A stretch of 64,000 bases of DNA from Pseudomonas oryzagri (GTDB lineage: Bacteria; Pseudomonadota; Gammaproteobacteria; Pseudomonadales; Pseudomonadaceae). Under the pieces are notes generated by a model. That model was not told where the DNA came from. It was given only the letters and a program-made list of their open reading frames with translations, and searched no databases. The translations under genes and the position numbers were made by a program. The stretch spans positions 496,001 through 560,000 of the forward strand of contig NZ_JAJHPU010000043.1 in assembly GCF_020831405.1 (NCBI RefSeq), in the 5' to 3' direction. Below, piece by piece: positions 25,443-35,183 of the stretch (within the stretch, counting starts at the first letter, position 1; each line of letters begins with the position of its first letter).

Positions 25443-26223
25443 TCAAAAGGAATCCACCGCCCGCACCCTGCTGGTCGCGCTGGTGGTCTGCCTGGTGTGC
25501 TCGGTGTTCGTCGCCGGCGCGGCCGTGGCGCTCAAGCCGATCCAGATCGACAACCGCCAGCTCGACAAGCAGCGCAGCATCCTGGCCATCGCCGGGCTGG
25601 GCGAGGCGGGGCTGTCCGGCAAGCAGGTCAAGGCGCTGTTCGCCGAGCGCATCCGCATGCGCGTGGTCGATCTGCAGAGCGGCAGGTTCACCGATGCCCA
25701 GGATGCCGCCACCTTCGATCCGCTCAAGGCGGCCAAGGATCCCCAGCTGTCCGATGCCCTGCCGGGCGAGCAGGACATCGCCTCGATCAAGCGCCGCGAG
25801 CGCTTCTCCACCGTCTACCTGGTGGAGACCGATGGCAAGCTGGACACCCTGATCCTGCCGGTGCGCGGCTATGGCCTGTGGTCGACCCTGCACGGCTTCC
25901 TGGCGGTCAAGGGCGATCTGAACACGGTGGCCGGCTTCGGCTTCTACCAGCACGCCGAGACCCCGGGTCTGGGCGGCGAGGTGGACAATCCGAAATGGAA
26001 GGCGCTGTGGCCGGGCAAGACCCTGTTCGACGAGCAGGGCGCACCGGCGGTGCAGATCATCAAGGGCACGGTCGATCCGCAGAGCCCGCAGGCCAGTCAT
26101 CAGGTGGACGGCCTCGCCGGCGCCACCCTGACCAGCAAGGGCGTGCACAACCTGCTGCAGTTCTGGCTCGGCCGCAGCGGTTTCGGTCCGTTTATCGCTA
26201 ATCTGCGTGCCGGGGAGGCCTGA
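25435..26223 (+). CDS. nqrC: Na+-NQR subunit C
   Basis: A 262-residue subunit with one N-terminal transmembrane helix ([23 protein letters not shown]) and a periplasmic flavin domain. Thr231 in [12 protein letters not shown] matches the D-x3-G-A-T motif and is the predicted covalent FMN site, attached by ApbE. The start codon overlaps the end of nqrB, indicating translational coupling. Confidence 0.97.
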   Translation: MSSQKESTARTLLVALVVCLVCSVFVAGAAVALKPIQIDNRQLDKQRSILAIAGLGEAGLSGKQVKALFAERIRMRVVDLQSGRFTDAQDAATFDPLKAAKDPQLSDALPGEQDIASIKRRERFSTVYLVETDGKLDTLILPVRGYGLWSTLHGFLAVKGDLNTVAGFGFYQHAETPGLGGEVDNPKWKALWPGKTLFDEQGAPAVQIIKGTVDPQSPQASHQVDGLAGATLTSKGVHNLLQFWLGRSGFGPFIANLRAGEA

Positions 26224-26225
26224 TC

Positions 26226-26894
26226 ATGGCGCAACCGACTATCAAGGAAGTTCTGCTCAACCCCATCGTCCACAACAACCCGATCGGTCTGCAGATCCTC
26301 GGGGTCTGCTCGGCGCTGGCGGTGACCTCCAACCTGAAGACCGCCCTGGTGATGGCCATCGCCCTGACCCTGGTGACCGGCTGCTCCAACCTGTTCATCT
26401 CCATGGTGCGCCATCAGATCCCCAGCTCGATCCGCATGATCGTGCAGATGGTGATCATCGCGTCCCTGGTGATCGTGGTCGACCAGATCCTCAGGGCCTA
26501 CGCCTTCAGCCTGGCCAAGCAGCTGTCGGTGTTCGTCGGCCTGATCATCACCAACTGCATCGTGATGGGCCGCGCCGAGGCCTTCGCCATGGCCAACCCG
26601 CCGGTGCTGTCGTTCTTCGACGGGATCGGCAACGGCCTGGGCTACAGCGCCATGCTGATCATCCTCGGCGTGATCCGCGAGCTGTTCGGCGCCGGCAAGC
26701 TGCTCGGTTTCGAGATCATTCCGGTGGTCAACGACGGCGGCTGGTACGTGCCCAATGGGCTGCTCCTGCTGCCGCCCTCGGCGTTCTTCCTGATCGGCCT
26801 GATCATCTGGGGACTGCGCAGCTGGAAGACCGAGCAGGCCGAGGCGCCCAGCTACAAGATGGCACCGCAGGTGCAGAACAAGGAGGCCTACTGA
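26226..26894 (+). CDS. nqrD: Na+-NQR subunit D
   Basis: A 222-residue integral membrane subunit, about six transmembrane helices, with the conserved Cys segments LVTGCSNLF and [19 protein letters not shown]; the Cys residues of NqrD and NqrE are thought to bind an intramembrane iron centre. Its stop overlaps the nqrE start (ATGA). Confidence 0.96.
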   Translation: MAQPTIKEVLLNPIVHNNPIGLQILGVCSALAVTSNLKTALVMAIALTLVTGCSNLFISMVRHQIPSSIRMIVQMVIIASLVIVVDQILRAYAFSLAKQLSVFVGLIITNCIVMGRAEAFAMANPPVLSFFDGIGNGLGYSAMLIILGVIRELFGAGKLLGFEIIPVVNDGGWYVPNGLLLLPPSAFFLIGLIIWGLRSWKTEQAEAPSYKMAPQVQNKEAY

Positions 26895-27502
26895 TGGAAC
26901 ACTACCTCAGCCTGTTCGTGAAGGCCGTGTTCGTGGAGAACATGGCGCTGGCCTTCTTCCTCGGCATGTGCACCTTCATCGCCATTTCCAAGAAGGTGGA
27001 GACGGCGATCGGCCTGGGCGTCGCCGTGGTGGTGGTGCAGACCATCACCGTGCCGGCCAACAACCTGCTGTTCACCTACCTGCTCAAGGAGGGTGCGCTG
27101 GCCTGGGCCGGCCTGCCGGAGGTCGATCTGAGCTTCCTCGGCCTGCTCAGCTATATCGGCGTGATCGCCGCCATCGTGCAGATCCTCGAGATGCTCCTCG
27201 ACAAGTACGTGCCCTCGCTCTACAACGCGCTCGGCGTGTTCCTGCCGCTGATCACGGTGAACTGCGCGATCATGGCCGGCTCGCTGTTCATGGTCGAGCG
27301 CGACTACAACTTCTCGGAAAGCGTGGTCTACGGCCTGGGTTCGGGCTTCTCCTGGGCGCTGGCGATCGCCGTGCTCGCCGGGGTGCGCGAGAAACTCAAG
27401 TACAGCGACGTGCCGGCCGGCCTGCAGGGCCTGGGCATCACCTTCATCACCATCGGACTGATGTCGCTGGGCTTCATGTCCTTCTCCGGCGTGCAGCTCT
27501 AA
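26894..27502 (+). CDS. nqrE: Na+-NQR subunit E
   Basis: A 202-residue integral membrane subunit, inverted counterpart of NqrD. The conserved Cys are in [16 protein letters not shown] and [15 protein letters not shown]. The ATG at 26894 shares an A with the nqrD stop and is preceded by AGGAGG, so translation is coupled. Confidence 0.96.
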   Translation: MEHYLSLFVKAVFVENMALAFFLGMCTFIAISKKVETAIGLGVAVVVVQTITVPANNLLFTYLLKEGALAWAGLPEVDLSFLGLLSYIGVIAAIVQILEMLLDKYVPSLYNALGVFLPLITVNCAIMAGSLFMVERDYNFSESVVYGLGSGFSWALAIAVLAGVREKLKYSDVPAGLQGLGITFITIGLMSLGFMSFSGVQL

Positions 27503-27517
27503 GGACGGGATGAACAG

Positions 27518-28744
27518 ATGATCAGTTTCGAGCTTTTTCTCGCCATCGGCATGTTCACTGGCATCGTGCTGGCGCTGGTGGCGATCATCCTCGCCGCGCG
27601 CGCCAAGCTGGTGTCCAGCGGCGATGTGAACATCGTCATCAACGGCGAGCGCACCATCACCGTGCCGGCCGGCGGCAAGCTGCTGCAGACCCTGGCGGCC
27701 AACGACATCTTCCTGTCCTCCGCCTGCGGCGGCGGCGGCACCTGCGCGCAGTGCAAGTGCATCGTCGAGTCGGGCGGCGGCGAGATGCTTCCCACCGAGG
27801 AATCGCACTTCACCAAGCGCGAGGCCAAGGCGGGCTGGCGGCTGTCCTGCCAGACCCCGGTCAAGCAGGACATGCACATCGAGGTGCCGGAGGAGGTCTT
27901 CGGCGTGAAGAAGTGGGAATGCACGGTGGAGTCCAACCCCAACGTCGCCACCTTCATCAAGGAGCTGACCCTGCGCCTGCCGGCAGGCGAGAGCGTGGAC
28001 TTCCGCGCCGGCGGCTACGTGCAGCTGGAGTGCCCGCCGCACGTTGTCAAGTACAAGGACTTTGACATCCAGGAGGAGTACCGCGGCGACTGGGACAAGT
28101 TCAACATGTGGCGCTACGTGTCGAAGGTGGACGAGCCCACCATTCGCGCCTACTCCATGGCCAACTACCCGGAAGAGAAGGGGATCGTGAAGTTCAACAT
28201 CCGCATCGCCTCGCCGCCGCCGGGCAGGGACGACATTCCGCCGGGCAGGATGTCCTCCTACGTGTTCAACCTCAAGCCGGGCGACAAGATCACCGTGTAC
28301 GGTCCCTTCGGCGAATTCTTCGCCAAGAATACCGACAACGAGATGGTGTTCATCGGCGGCGGCGCCGGCATGGCGCCGATGCGCTCGCACATTTTCGACC
28401 AGCTCAAGCGCCTCAATTCGCAGCGCAAGATGAGCTTCTGGTACGGCGCGCGCTCGATGCGCGAGGCCTTCTACGTCGAGGAGTACGACCGGCTGCAGGC
28501 GGAGAACCCGAACTTCCGCTGGCACCTGGCGCTGTCCGATCCGCAGCCCGAGGACAACTGGGATGGCCTCAAGGGCTTCATCCACAACGTGCTCTACGAG
28601 AACTACCTCAAGGACCATCCGGCGCCGGAGGATTGCGAGTTCTACATGTGCGGCCCGCCGATGATGAACGCGGCGGTGATCAAGATGCTGCTCGATCTGG
28701 GCGTGGAGCGGGAGAACATCCTGCTCGACGATTTCGGAGGCTAG
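27518..28744 (+). CDS. nqrF: Na+-NQR subunit F (NADH-oxidising flavoprotein)
   Basis: A 408-residue electron-entry subunit: one N-terminal transmembrane helix, a ferredoxin-like 2Fe-2S domain ([15 protein letters not shown] plus a later Cys in SCQTPV), an FAD domain ([11 protein letters not shown]) and an NADH domain ([32 protein letters not shown]). Electrons pass from NADH through FAD and the Fe-S cluster to the FMN groups on NqrC and NqrB. Length is normal. Confidence 0.97.
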   Translation: MISFELFLAIGMFTGIVLALVAIILAARAKLVSSGDVNIVINGERTITVPAGGKLLQTLAANDIFLSSACGGGGTCAQCKCIVESGGGEMLPTEESHFTKREAKAGWRLSCQTPVKQDMHIEVPEEVFGVKKWECTVESNPNVATFIKELTLRLPAGESVDFRAGGYVQLECPPHVVKYKDFDIQEEYRGDWDKFNMWRYVSKVDEPTIRAYSMANYPEEKGIVKFNIRIASPPPGRDDIPPGRMSSYVFNLKPGDKITVYGPFGEFFAKNTDNEMVFIGGGAGMAPMRSHIFDQLKRLNSQRKMSFWYGARSMREAFYVEEYDRLQAENPNFRWHLALSDPQPEDNWDGLKGFIHNVLYENYLKDHPAPEDCEFYMCGPPMMNAAVIKMLLDLGVERENILLDDFGG

Positions 28745-28748
28745 CGCC

Positions 28749-29780
28749 ATGGCCATCGCCTCGTTCCTGCGGTCCCTCGCCGCTGCCGCCCTGGCGGCAG
28801 CGCTGGCGGGTTGCGAATTCTCCGACCCGCTGGAGTCCTTCGGCGGCCCGACCATGGGCAGTACCTACACGATCAAGTACGTGCGCGCCGACGGCGTCGC
28901 GGATGCCAAGACCCTGCAGGCGGGCGTCGAGGCGATCCTCGCCGAGGTCGACCAGCAGATGTCCACCTACCGCGACGACTCGCTGATCGAGCGCTTCAAC
29001 CGCGCGCCGGCCGACACCTGCATGGCCATGCCGCAGGACGTGCTGGAGCTGGTGCGCCTGGGCGAGGGGCTGTCGCTGCAGAGCGACGGCGCCTTCGATC
29101 TCACCGTCGAGCCGCTGCTGAACCTGTGGGGCTTCGGGCCCAAGTCGCGCGGCGAGCAGGTGCCCAGCGCCGAGGCCATCGCCGAGGTGCTCCAGCGCGT
29201 CGGCCACCAACATTTGCGCATCGATGGCGAGCAGCTGTGCAAGGACGCCAAGGTCCAGGTGGACCTCAACAGCATCGCCGCCGGCCATGCCGTCGACCGC
29301 ATCGCCGCCTGGCTGGAGCAGCAGGGGGTGGCCAGCTATCTAGTCGAGGCCACCGGCGAGCTGAAGATGCGCGGGCGCAAGCCCGACGGTTCGGCCTGGC
29401 GGATCGCCATCGAGGAGCCGCGCGAGGACCAGCGCGTGGCGCAGAGGACGCTCGAGCTGGATGGCTACGGGGTGTCGACCTCGGGTGACTATCGCAACTA
29501 TTTCGAGGAGAATGGCCGGCGGTATTCGCATACCCTCGATCCGCGCAGCGGCGCGCCCATCGCCCACAAGCTGGCGGCGGTGACCGTGCTGCATCCCAAG
29601 GCCGTGCTGGCCGATGGCCTGTCCACCCTGCTGATGGTACTGGGTCCCGAGGATGGCCTGGCCTGGGCCGAGCGGCAGGGTATTGCGGCGTTTTTCGTGA
29701 CCCGTGCGGGCGACGGCTATGTCACCCACGCGACCAAGGCTTTCACGGCGCTGGCAAAGGCGCCCGAGGATCGACGATGA
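28749..29780 (+). CDS. apbE: FAD:protein FMN transferase ApbE (lipoprotein)
   Basis: A 343-residue periplasmic lipoprotein; the signal peptide ends in the lipobox LAGC (Cys near residue 21). The ApbE fold is shown by GGPTMGSTYTIKY, DLNSIAAGHAVDRIAAWLE and HTLDPRSGAP. It moves FMN from FAD to threonine residues in D-x3-G-A-T motifs; both targets, NqrB Thr230 and NqrC Thr231, are encoded just upstream. It starts 4 bp after nqrF and overlaps nqrM by 4 bp. Confidence 0.95.
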   Translation: MAIASFLRSLAAAALAAALAGCEFSDPLESFGGPTMGSTYTIKYVRADGVADAKTLQAGVEAILAEVDQQMSTYRDDSLIERFNRAPADTCMAMPQDVLELVRLGEGLSLQSDGAFDLTVEPLLNLWGFGPKSRGEQVPSAEAIAEVLQRVGHQHLRIDGEQLCKDAKVQVDLNSIAAGHAVDRIAAWLEQQGVASYLVEATGELKMRGRKPDGSAWRIAIEEPREDQRVAQRTLELDGYGVSTSGDYRNYFEENGRRYSHTLDPRSGAPIAHKLAAVTVLHPKAVLADGLSTLLMVLGPEDGLAWAERQGIAAFFVTRAGDGYVTHATKAFTALAKAPEDRR

Positions 29781-30013
29781 CCTGGCTACTGGCTTTCGCG
29801 CTCATGCTCCTGGTGGTGCTCGGCATGGCCATCGGGGTGATCATGGGGCGCAAGCCGATCGCCGGCTCCTGTGGCGGCATCGCCAACCTCGGCCTCGAGA
29901 AGGACGATTGTCCGATCTGCGGCGGCGATAGCAACAAGTGCGAAGAGGCCAACAGCGAAGGCGTGGACAAGGCGGCAGGTTCCCTGGCCTACGACGCCAA
30001 CCGCGCTGGATGA
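29777..30013 (+). CDS. nqrM: Na+-NQR maturation factor NqrM
   Basis: A 78-residue protein with one N-terminal transmembrane helix ([21 protein letters not shown]) and four Cys after it ([19 protein letters not shown]), the arrangement of NqrM (DUF539). NqrM is required for assembly of active Na+-NQR, probably by delivering iron to the NqrD/E Cys centre. It is the last gene of the nqr operon and overlaps apbE. Confidence 0.93.
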   Translation: MTWLLAFALMLLVVLGMAIGVIMGRKPIAGSCGGIANLGLEKDDCPICGGDSNKCEEANSEGVDKAAGSLAYDANRAG

Positions 30014-30020
30014 ATCCCGA

Positions 30021-30050
30021 CGGGGCAGTGGCTACACTGCCCCGTTTTTT
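30021..30050 (+). terminator. rho-independent terminator of the nqr operon
   Basis: 10-bp perfect stem CGGGGCAGTG / CACTGCCCCG with loop GCTA and a U6 tract, 8 bp after the nqrM stop. Confidence 0.95.
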
Positions 30051-30153
30051 ATTTACGGTTGCCGGGCGCGAGCCGAATGGTTCGTGCGCATTCGGCGATC
30101 GCATGCGAGGCCCGCCGTGTGGCGGGTTGAAGTTTGTCCTGAAGGAGTGGCAG

Positions 30154-31548
30154 ATGGCTGTCTACAACTACGACGTTGTGGTGCTGGGCTCGGGCCCGGC
30201 GGGCGAGGGTGCGGCGATGAGCGCCGCCAAGAGCGGGCGCAAGGTGGCGGTGGTGGATAGCCGCAAGCTGGTCGGTGGCAACTGCACCCACCTGGGCACC
30301 ATCCCGTCCAAGGCCCTGCGTCACTCGGTACGGCAGATCCTGCAGTTCAACACCAATCCCATGTTCCGCCAGATCGGCGAGCCGCGCTGGTTCTCCTTCC
30401 CGGATGTACTGAAGAGCGCCGAGAACGTCATCGCCAAGCAGGTCGCCTCGCGCACCGGCTACTACGCGCGCAACCGCATCGACATGTTCTTCGGCACCGC
30501 CAGCTTCGCCGACGCCAACACCATCGAAGTGCTGGCCAACAACGGCGTGGTCGAGCGCCTGGTGGCCAAGCAGATCGTGATCGCCACCGGTTCGCGTCCC
30601 TATCGTCCGGCCGACGTCGATTTCAGCCACCCGCGCATCTACGACAGCGACACCATCCTGACCCTCAGCCACACCCCGCGGCGGATGATCATCTACGGAG
30701 CCGGGGTGATCGGCTGCGAGTACGCGTCCATCTTCAGTGGCCTGGGCGTGCTGGTCGACCTGATCGACAACCGCGACCAGCTGCTCAGCTTCCTCGACGA
30801 CGAGATCTCCGACGCGCTGAGCTACCACCTGCGCAACAACAACGTGCTGATCCGCCACAACGAGGAATATGAGCGCATCGAAGGCCTCGACCACGGCGTG
30901 GTGCTGCACCTGAAGTCGGGCAAGAAGATCAAGGCCGACGCCCTGCTGTGGTGCAACGGCCGTACCGGCAACACCGACAAGCTGGCCCTGGAGAACGTCG
31001 GCATCGAGGCCAACAGCCGCGGCCAGATCGCCGTCGACCAGCAGTACCGCACCGACGTGCCGAACATCTACGCCGCCGGCGACGTGATCGGCTGGCCGAG
31101 CCTGGCCAGCGCCGCCTACGACCAAGGGCGTTCGGCCGCCGGCAGCATCGTCGAGGACGGCAGCTGGCACTTCGTCGACGACGTGCCGACCGGCATTTAC
31201 ACCATTCCGGAGATCAGCTCGATCGGCAAGAACGAGCAGGAGCTGACCAAGGAGCGGATCCCCTACGAGGTGGGCAAGGCCTTCTTCAAGTCGATGGCCC
31301 GCGCGCAGATCTCCAACGAGCCGGTGGGCATGCTGAAGATCCTCTTCCACCGCGAGACCCTGCAGATCCTCGGCGTGCACTGCTTCGGCTACCAGGCCTC
31401 GGAGATCGTCCATATCGGCCAGGCGATCATGAACCAGAAGGGCGAGGCGAACACCATCAAGTACTTCATCAACACCACCTTCAACTACCCGACCATGGCC
31501 GAGGCCTATCGGGTGGCGGCGTTCGACGGCCTCAACCGGCTTTTTTAA
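30154..31548 (+). CDS. sthA: soluble pyridine nucleotide transhydrogenase
   Basis: A 464-residue FAD enzyme that interconverts NADPH and NADH in the cytosol. It belongs to the glutathione-reductase-like family ([20 protein letters not shown] at the N-terminus, [18 protein letters not shown] for NAD(P)). It has only one of the two redox cysteines usual for that family ([16 protein letters not shown]), the hallmark of transhydrogenases over disulfide reductases. The start is 30154, with GAAGGAG well placed; the longer in-frame version would cross the nqr terminator. With Na+-NQR next door, the two systems act on the same NADH pool. Confidence 0.95.
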   Translation: MAVYNYDVVVLGSGPAGEGAAMSAAKSGRKVAVVDSRKLVGGNCTHLGTIPSKALRHSVRQILQFNTNPMFRQIGEPRWFSFPDVLKSAENVIAKQVASRTGYYARNRIDMFFGTASFADANTIEVLANNGVVERLVAKQIVIATGSRPYRPADVDFSHPRIYDSDTILTLSHTPRRMIIYGAGVIGCEYASIFSGLGVLVDLIDNRDQLLSFLDDEISDALSYHLRNNNVLIRHNEEYERIEGLDHGVVLHLKSGKKIKADALLWCNGRTGNTDKLALENVGIEANSRGQIAVDQQYRTDVPNIYAAGDVIGWPSLASAAYDQGRSAAGSIVEDGSWHFVDDVPTGIYTIPEISSIGKNEQELTKERIPYEVGKAFFKSMARAQISNEPVGMLKILFHRETLQILGVHCFGYQASEIVHIGQAIMNQKGEANTIKYFINTTFNYPTMAEAYRVAAFDGLNRLF

Positions 31549-31552
31549 GCGG

Positions 31553-31581
31553 CTCCGACCGGTGGCCTGAGCCGGTCGGAG
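31553..31581. terminator. hairpin between sthA and the GDPD gene
   Basis: 10-bp perfect stem CTCCGACCGG / CCGGTCGGAG with a 9-nt loop between converging genes. There is no U tract on the outgoing side of either gene, so termination is uncertain. Confidence 0.4.
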
Positions 31582-31590
31582 ACTGGCCGA

Positions 31591-32313
31591 TCAGCGATTC
31601 CCGAGCGTGGCGTTGGCCAAACCGGGAAAGTCTGTGATCAGGCTGTCCACCCCTATGTCGGCGAGGCGGCGCATCAGCGCCGGCTCGTTGACCGTCCACA
31701 CCGACACGTGCAGCCCCTGGTTTTGTGCCTTGCGCAGACGCTCGGGGCTGCACAGTGGCCAGTTCAGCGCCAGCAGCCGGCACTGATAGCGCTGCGCCAC
31801 CTTGAGCGGATCGAGCCAGCCGTGTTCGGCCACCAGGCCGCGCTCCAGCTGGGGAGCCAGTTCCTGCAACGCATGCAGCACGGTGCGCGAGCTGGTGGTC
31901 ACGGTCACGCTGCGGGTCAGGCCGAATTCGCGGGTGAGCGCGGCAATCGCCGTCACCGTCTGCGCTGCGCGGGTCCTCGAGGCGCTTTTGACCTCCAGTT
32001 GCCAGTGCTTGAAGTGGCACTGTTCGAACAGGGTGCGCAATCGCGGGATCGGGCAGGGCTGTGGCCAGTCGGGGCCGCTGAGGCGGGCATCCAGGCGCTC
32101 CAGGTCCGCCGCGTCATGGTCGGTGACCTTGCCGCGTTGGCCGGTGGTGCGCTTCAGCGTCGGGTCATGGATCACCATCAGCTCGTTGTCGGCGGAGAGA
32201 TGCAGATCCAGCTCGCAGCGGTGCACGCCCTGTTCCAGGCAGCGCTGGAAGCTCGCCAGGGTGTTTTCCGGGGCTTCGCCCCGCGCGCCGCGATGGCCGT
32301 AGATGAGGGTCAC
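31591..32313 (-). CDS. glycerophosphodiester phosphodiesterase family protein
   Basis: A 240-residue GDPD-fold enzyme, predicted to hydrolyse glycerophosphodiesters to glycerol-3-phosphate and an alcohol. It has the N-terminal motif YGHRGARGEAPENT, the metal-binding ELDLHLSAD and HDPTLKRTT segments, and a TIM-barrel end with VWTVNEPALMRRLADIGVDSLITDFPG. No signal peptide, so a cytosolic form. Start: GTG at 32313 with AGAGGA 7 nt upstream; a longer version at 32355 has no such support. Confidence 0.9.
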   Translation of the reverse strand: MTLIYGHRGARGEAPENTLASFQRCLEQGVHRCELDLHLSADNELMVIHDPTLKRTTGQRGKVTDHDAADLERLDARLSGPDWPQPCPIPRLRTLFEQCHFKHWQLEVKSASRTRAAQTVTAIAALTREFGLTRSVTVTTSSRTVLHALQELAPQLERGLVAEHGWLDPLKVAQRYQCRLLALNWPLCSPERLRKAQNQGLHVSVWTVNEPALMRRLADIGVDSLITDFPGLANATLGNR

Positions 32314-32537
32314 GGCAGTTCCTCTTGCAGCAGTGATAATCGCGACTTCTACCATGCCGTCCGTCGTTTGAGGAGTGTGGCGCGCGCGTTGCGCCGCCCG
32401 GCGGTGCGCGCCCTCCGGCGTTGCGGTAGACTGCCGCCCGTCCGGCGAACCGCCGGCCGCCGGCGCGGTCTGAGCTAGATCGCCGTTGCTGGCGAGACAA
32501 ATGGACGTCTTCCTTTCGCCTGCAAAGCAGCCCGAGC

Positions 32538-33782
32538 ATGTTCAGACCCCTATCCGTATTTATCGGCATGCGCTACACGCGTGCCAAACGCCGCAATCAC
32601 TTCATTTCGTTCATTTCCCTGACCTCGATGGCCGGTCTTGCCCTGGGCGTGCTGGTGATGATCCTGGTGCTGTCGGTGATGAACGGTTTCGACCGTGAAC
32701 TGCGCACCCGCATCCTCGGCATGGTGCCGCACGCCACCATCAGCGGCTCCCAGCCGATCGACGACTGGCGAGCGCTGGCGGCCAAGGTGCAGAGCCACCC
32801 CGAGGTGGAGGGCGTCGCGCCCTTCACTCAGCTGCAGGGCATGCTGACCCACAGTGGCGGCGTGCAGCCGGTGCTGGTCAACGCGGTGTTGCCGGAGGCG
32901 GAGAAGAACGTCTCGATCATCGAAAAGCACATGGTCGAGGGCAGCCTCGAGAACCTGAAGGACGGCGAGTTCGGTATCGTCATCGGCCAGATCAGTGCGC
33001 GGCGTTTCCGGGTGGCGGTCGGCGACAAGCTGACCTTCATCCTGCCGGAGGCTTCGGTCACCCCGGCGGGCGTGTTCCCGCGCCTGAAGCGTTTCACCGT
33101 GGTCGGCGTGTTCAAGGTCGGCGCCGAACTGGACAGCTCGCTGGCGCTGATCCACGTCGGCGATGCCGCGCGCCTGTCGCGCTGGCAGCCCAACCAGGTG
33201 GAGGGCGTGCGCCTCAAGCTCAAGGACCTGTTCCAGGCACCCGAGGTGGCCTGGCGCATCGCCGGCCAGCTCGGTGACGACTACCTGGCCCGCGACTGGA
33301 CGCGCAGCCACGGCAGCCTGTTCCAGGCGATCCAGATGGAAAAGACCATGATCGCCCTGCTGTTGCTGATGATCGTCGCGGTGGCCGCGTTCAACATCAT
33401 TTCCACCCTGGTGATGGTGGTGACCGACAAGAAGGCCGACATCGCCATCCTGCGCACCCTGGGCATGACGCCGCAGCAGATCATGCTGGTGTTCATGGTC
33501 CAGGGCACGGTGATCGGCGTGGTCGGCACCTTGATCGGTGGCGTGCTCGGCGTGATCGCCGCGCTCAACGTCACCGAGTGGGTTGCCGCGCTGGAGAACC
33601 TGCTGGGACACAAGTTCCTCAGTTCGGACGTCTACTTCATCAATTACCTGCCCTCGCAGTTGCGCATCGAGGACGTCGTGCTGATCTGCTCGGCGGCGCT
33701 GTCGATGAGCTTCCTGGCGACCCTGTATCCGGCCTGGCGGGCGGCGCGCACCCAGCCGGCGGAGGCTCTGCGTTATGAGTAA
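32538..33782 (+). CDS. lipoprotein-releasing permease, LolC/LolE/LolF family
   Basis: A 414-residue inner-membrane permease with one N-terminal transmembrane helix ([25 protein letters not shown]), a large periplasmic domain and three C-terminal helices including [24 protein letters not shown], the MacB/FtsX-type coupling region. With LolD it extracts outer-membrane lipoproteins from the inner membrane and passes them to LolA. It overlaps lolD by 8 bp. In P. aeruginosa a second permease gene follows lolD; here there is none, so this protein may act as a homodimer (LolF type) unless a partner is encoded elsewhere. Confidence 0.92.
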   Translation: MFRPLSVFIGMRYTRAKRRNHFISFISLTSMAGLALGVLVMILVLSVMNGFDRELRTRILGMVPHATISGSQPIDDWRALAAKVQSHPEVEGVAPFTQLQGMLTHSGGVQPVLVNAVLPEAEKNVSIIEKHMVEGSLENLKDGEFGIVIGQISARRFRVAVGDKLTFILPEASVTPAGVFPRLKRFTVVGVFKVGAELDSSLALIHVGDAARLSRWQPNQVEGVRLKLKDLFQAPEVAWRIAGQLGDDYLARDWTRSHGSLFQAIQMEKTMIALLLLMIVAVAAFNIISTLVMVVTDKKADIAILRTLGMTPQQIMLVFMVQGTVIGVVGTLIGGVLGVIAALNVTEWVAALENLLGHKFLSSDVYFINYLPSQLRIEDVVLICSAALSMSFLATLYPAWRAARTQPAEALRYE

Positions 33783-34464
33783 GGACAAGGCGGTACTGCT
33801 GTGCCAGAACCTCGGCAAGCGCTACGAGGAGGGCCCGCAATCGGTGGAGGTGCTGGCCGGCGTCGAGCTGCAGCTGCTGCCGGGCGAGCGGGTAGCCATC
33901 GTCGGCAGTTCGGGTTCGGGCAAGACCACGCTGCTCAATCTGCTCGGCGGCCTGGATACACCCAGCAGCGGCAGCGTCTGGCTGGCCGGCGAGCAACTGT
34001 CGGCCCTCAGCGAGAAGGCCCGTGGCCTGCTGCGCAATCGGGCGATGGGCTTCGTCTACCAGTTCCACCACCTGCTGCCGGAATTCAGCGCCCTGGAGAA
34101 CGTGTGCATGCCGCTGTTGATCGGCGCCACGCCGATCGCCGAAGCGCGCCAGCGGGCCACCGCGCTGCTGGAGCGGGTCGGCCTCGGCCACCGTCTCGGC
34201 CACAAGCCGGCCGAGCTGTCCGGCGGCGAGCGTCAGCGCGTGGCCATCGCCCGCGCGCTGGTCAACCAGCCGGCGCTGGTGCTGCTCGACGAGCCGACCG
34301 GCAACCTCGATCAGCACACCGCCCGCGGCATCCAGGAGCTCATGCACGAGCTGAGCACCGCGTTGCACACCGCCTTCCTGGTGGTGACGCACGATGTCGG
34401 TCTGGCCCGGCAGATGGACCGCGTGCTGCGTCTGCAGGACGGTCGTCTGGTGGCGGAGGAGTAG
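33775..34464 (+). CDS. lolD: lipoprotein-releasing ATPase LolD
   Basis: A 229-residue ABC ATPase: Walker [18 protein letters not shown]-loop region [18 protein letters not shown] (the LolD-type segment after the Q-loop), signature [15 protein letters not shown], Walker [13 protein letters not shown]. It powers lipoprotein release with the permease encoded immediately upstream. The next gene is convergent, so the operon ends here. Confidence 0.96.
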   Translation: MSKDKAVLLCQNLGKRYEEGPQSVEVLAGVELQLLPGERVAIVGSSGSGKTTLLNLLGGLDTPSSGSVWLAGEQLSALSEKARGLLRNRAMGFVYQFHHLLPEFSALENVCMPLLIGATPIAEARQRATALLERVGLGHRLGHKPAELSGGERQRVAIARALVNQPALVLLDEPTGNLDQHTARGIQELMHELSTALHTAFLVVTHDVGLARQMDRVLRLQDGRLVAEE

Positions 34465-34477
34465 GGCAGGAGAGGAA

Positions 34478-34501
34478 GGCGTGCCGGGCCGCTGGCACGC
34501 C
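34478..34501. terminator. hairpin between lolD and the DUF2062 gene
   Basis: 8-bp stem GGCGTGCC / GGCACGCC with an 8-nt loop in the 52 bp between converging genes, followed by GTGTT only. Confidence 0.45.
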
Positions 34502-34516
34502 GTGTTGAGCGGGAGG

Positions 34517-35047
34517 TCAGGAAGCGCGTTGCTGGCGGCGCAGCGATTGGCGCTTGTGCCAGCTGCGACGTACCCACCAGCGCCAGTAGAGCATGGTCAG
34601 GCAGTAGCCGAGGATGGCGGAGAGAATGCCCACCACCACCGAGCCGAGCAGGAAGGGCTGCCACAGGCTGGTCAGCTCGCCGGTGATCCACTCCACGCTC
34701 AAGTGTTCCGGCAGGGTGATCGGCGGCAGGTGCATCAACCAGGCGCCCATTTTGTAGGTGCAGTAGAACACCGGCGGCATGGTGATCGGATTGGTCAGCC
34801 AGACCAGGCCGATGGAGATCGGCAGGTTGCCGCGCACCGGGATGGCCAGCGAGGCGGCCAGCAGCATCTGCATCGGCAGGGGGATGAAGGCGGCGAACAG
34901 GCCGACGGCCATGGCACGCGCCACCGAGTGGCGATTGAGATGCCAGAGGTTGGGGTCGTGGATCAGTTTGCCGAGAAAGCGAAGGGACTTGTCACCCCTG
35001 ATGCGCTCCGGGTCGGGCATGTAACGCTTGAAAATTCGGCGCGGCAT
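34517..35047 (-). CDS. DUF2062 membrane protein
   Basis: A 176-residue protein with three to four transmembrane helices. It has the DUF2062 hallmarks: basic start MPRRIFKRYMPDPERIR, then SVARAMAVGLFAAFIPLPMQMLLAASLAIPVRGNLPISIGLVWLTNPITMPPVFY, and a strongly basic C-terminus (RRSWHKRQSLRRQQR). Function unknown. Divergent from comEC. Confidence 0.87.
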   Translation of the reverse strand: MPRRIFKRYMPDPERIRGDKSLRFLGKLIHDPNLWHLNRHSVARAMAVGLFAAFIPLPMQMLLAASLAIPVRGNLPISIGLVWLTNPITMPPVFYCTYKMGAWLMHLPPITLPEHLSVEWITGELTSLWQPFLLGSVVVGILSAILGYCLTMLYWRWWVRRSWHKRQSLRRQQRAS

Positions 35048-35183
35048 GGGGCACTCGACGGCTGATGGGCGCCGGTATTATGCACGGATTCGTGACAGCG
35101 GGGACCGGCGGGAACGATTTTCCGGATAGGCTGTCGCCCGATCTGTAACAGGATTTCTACGCTGGCAGTTCAAGGATGAACGC

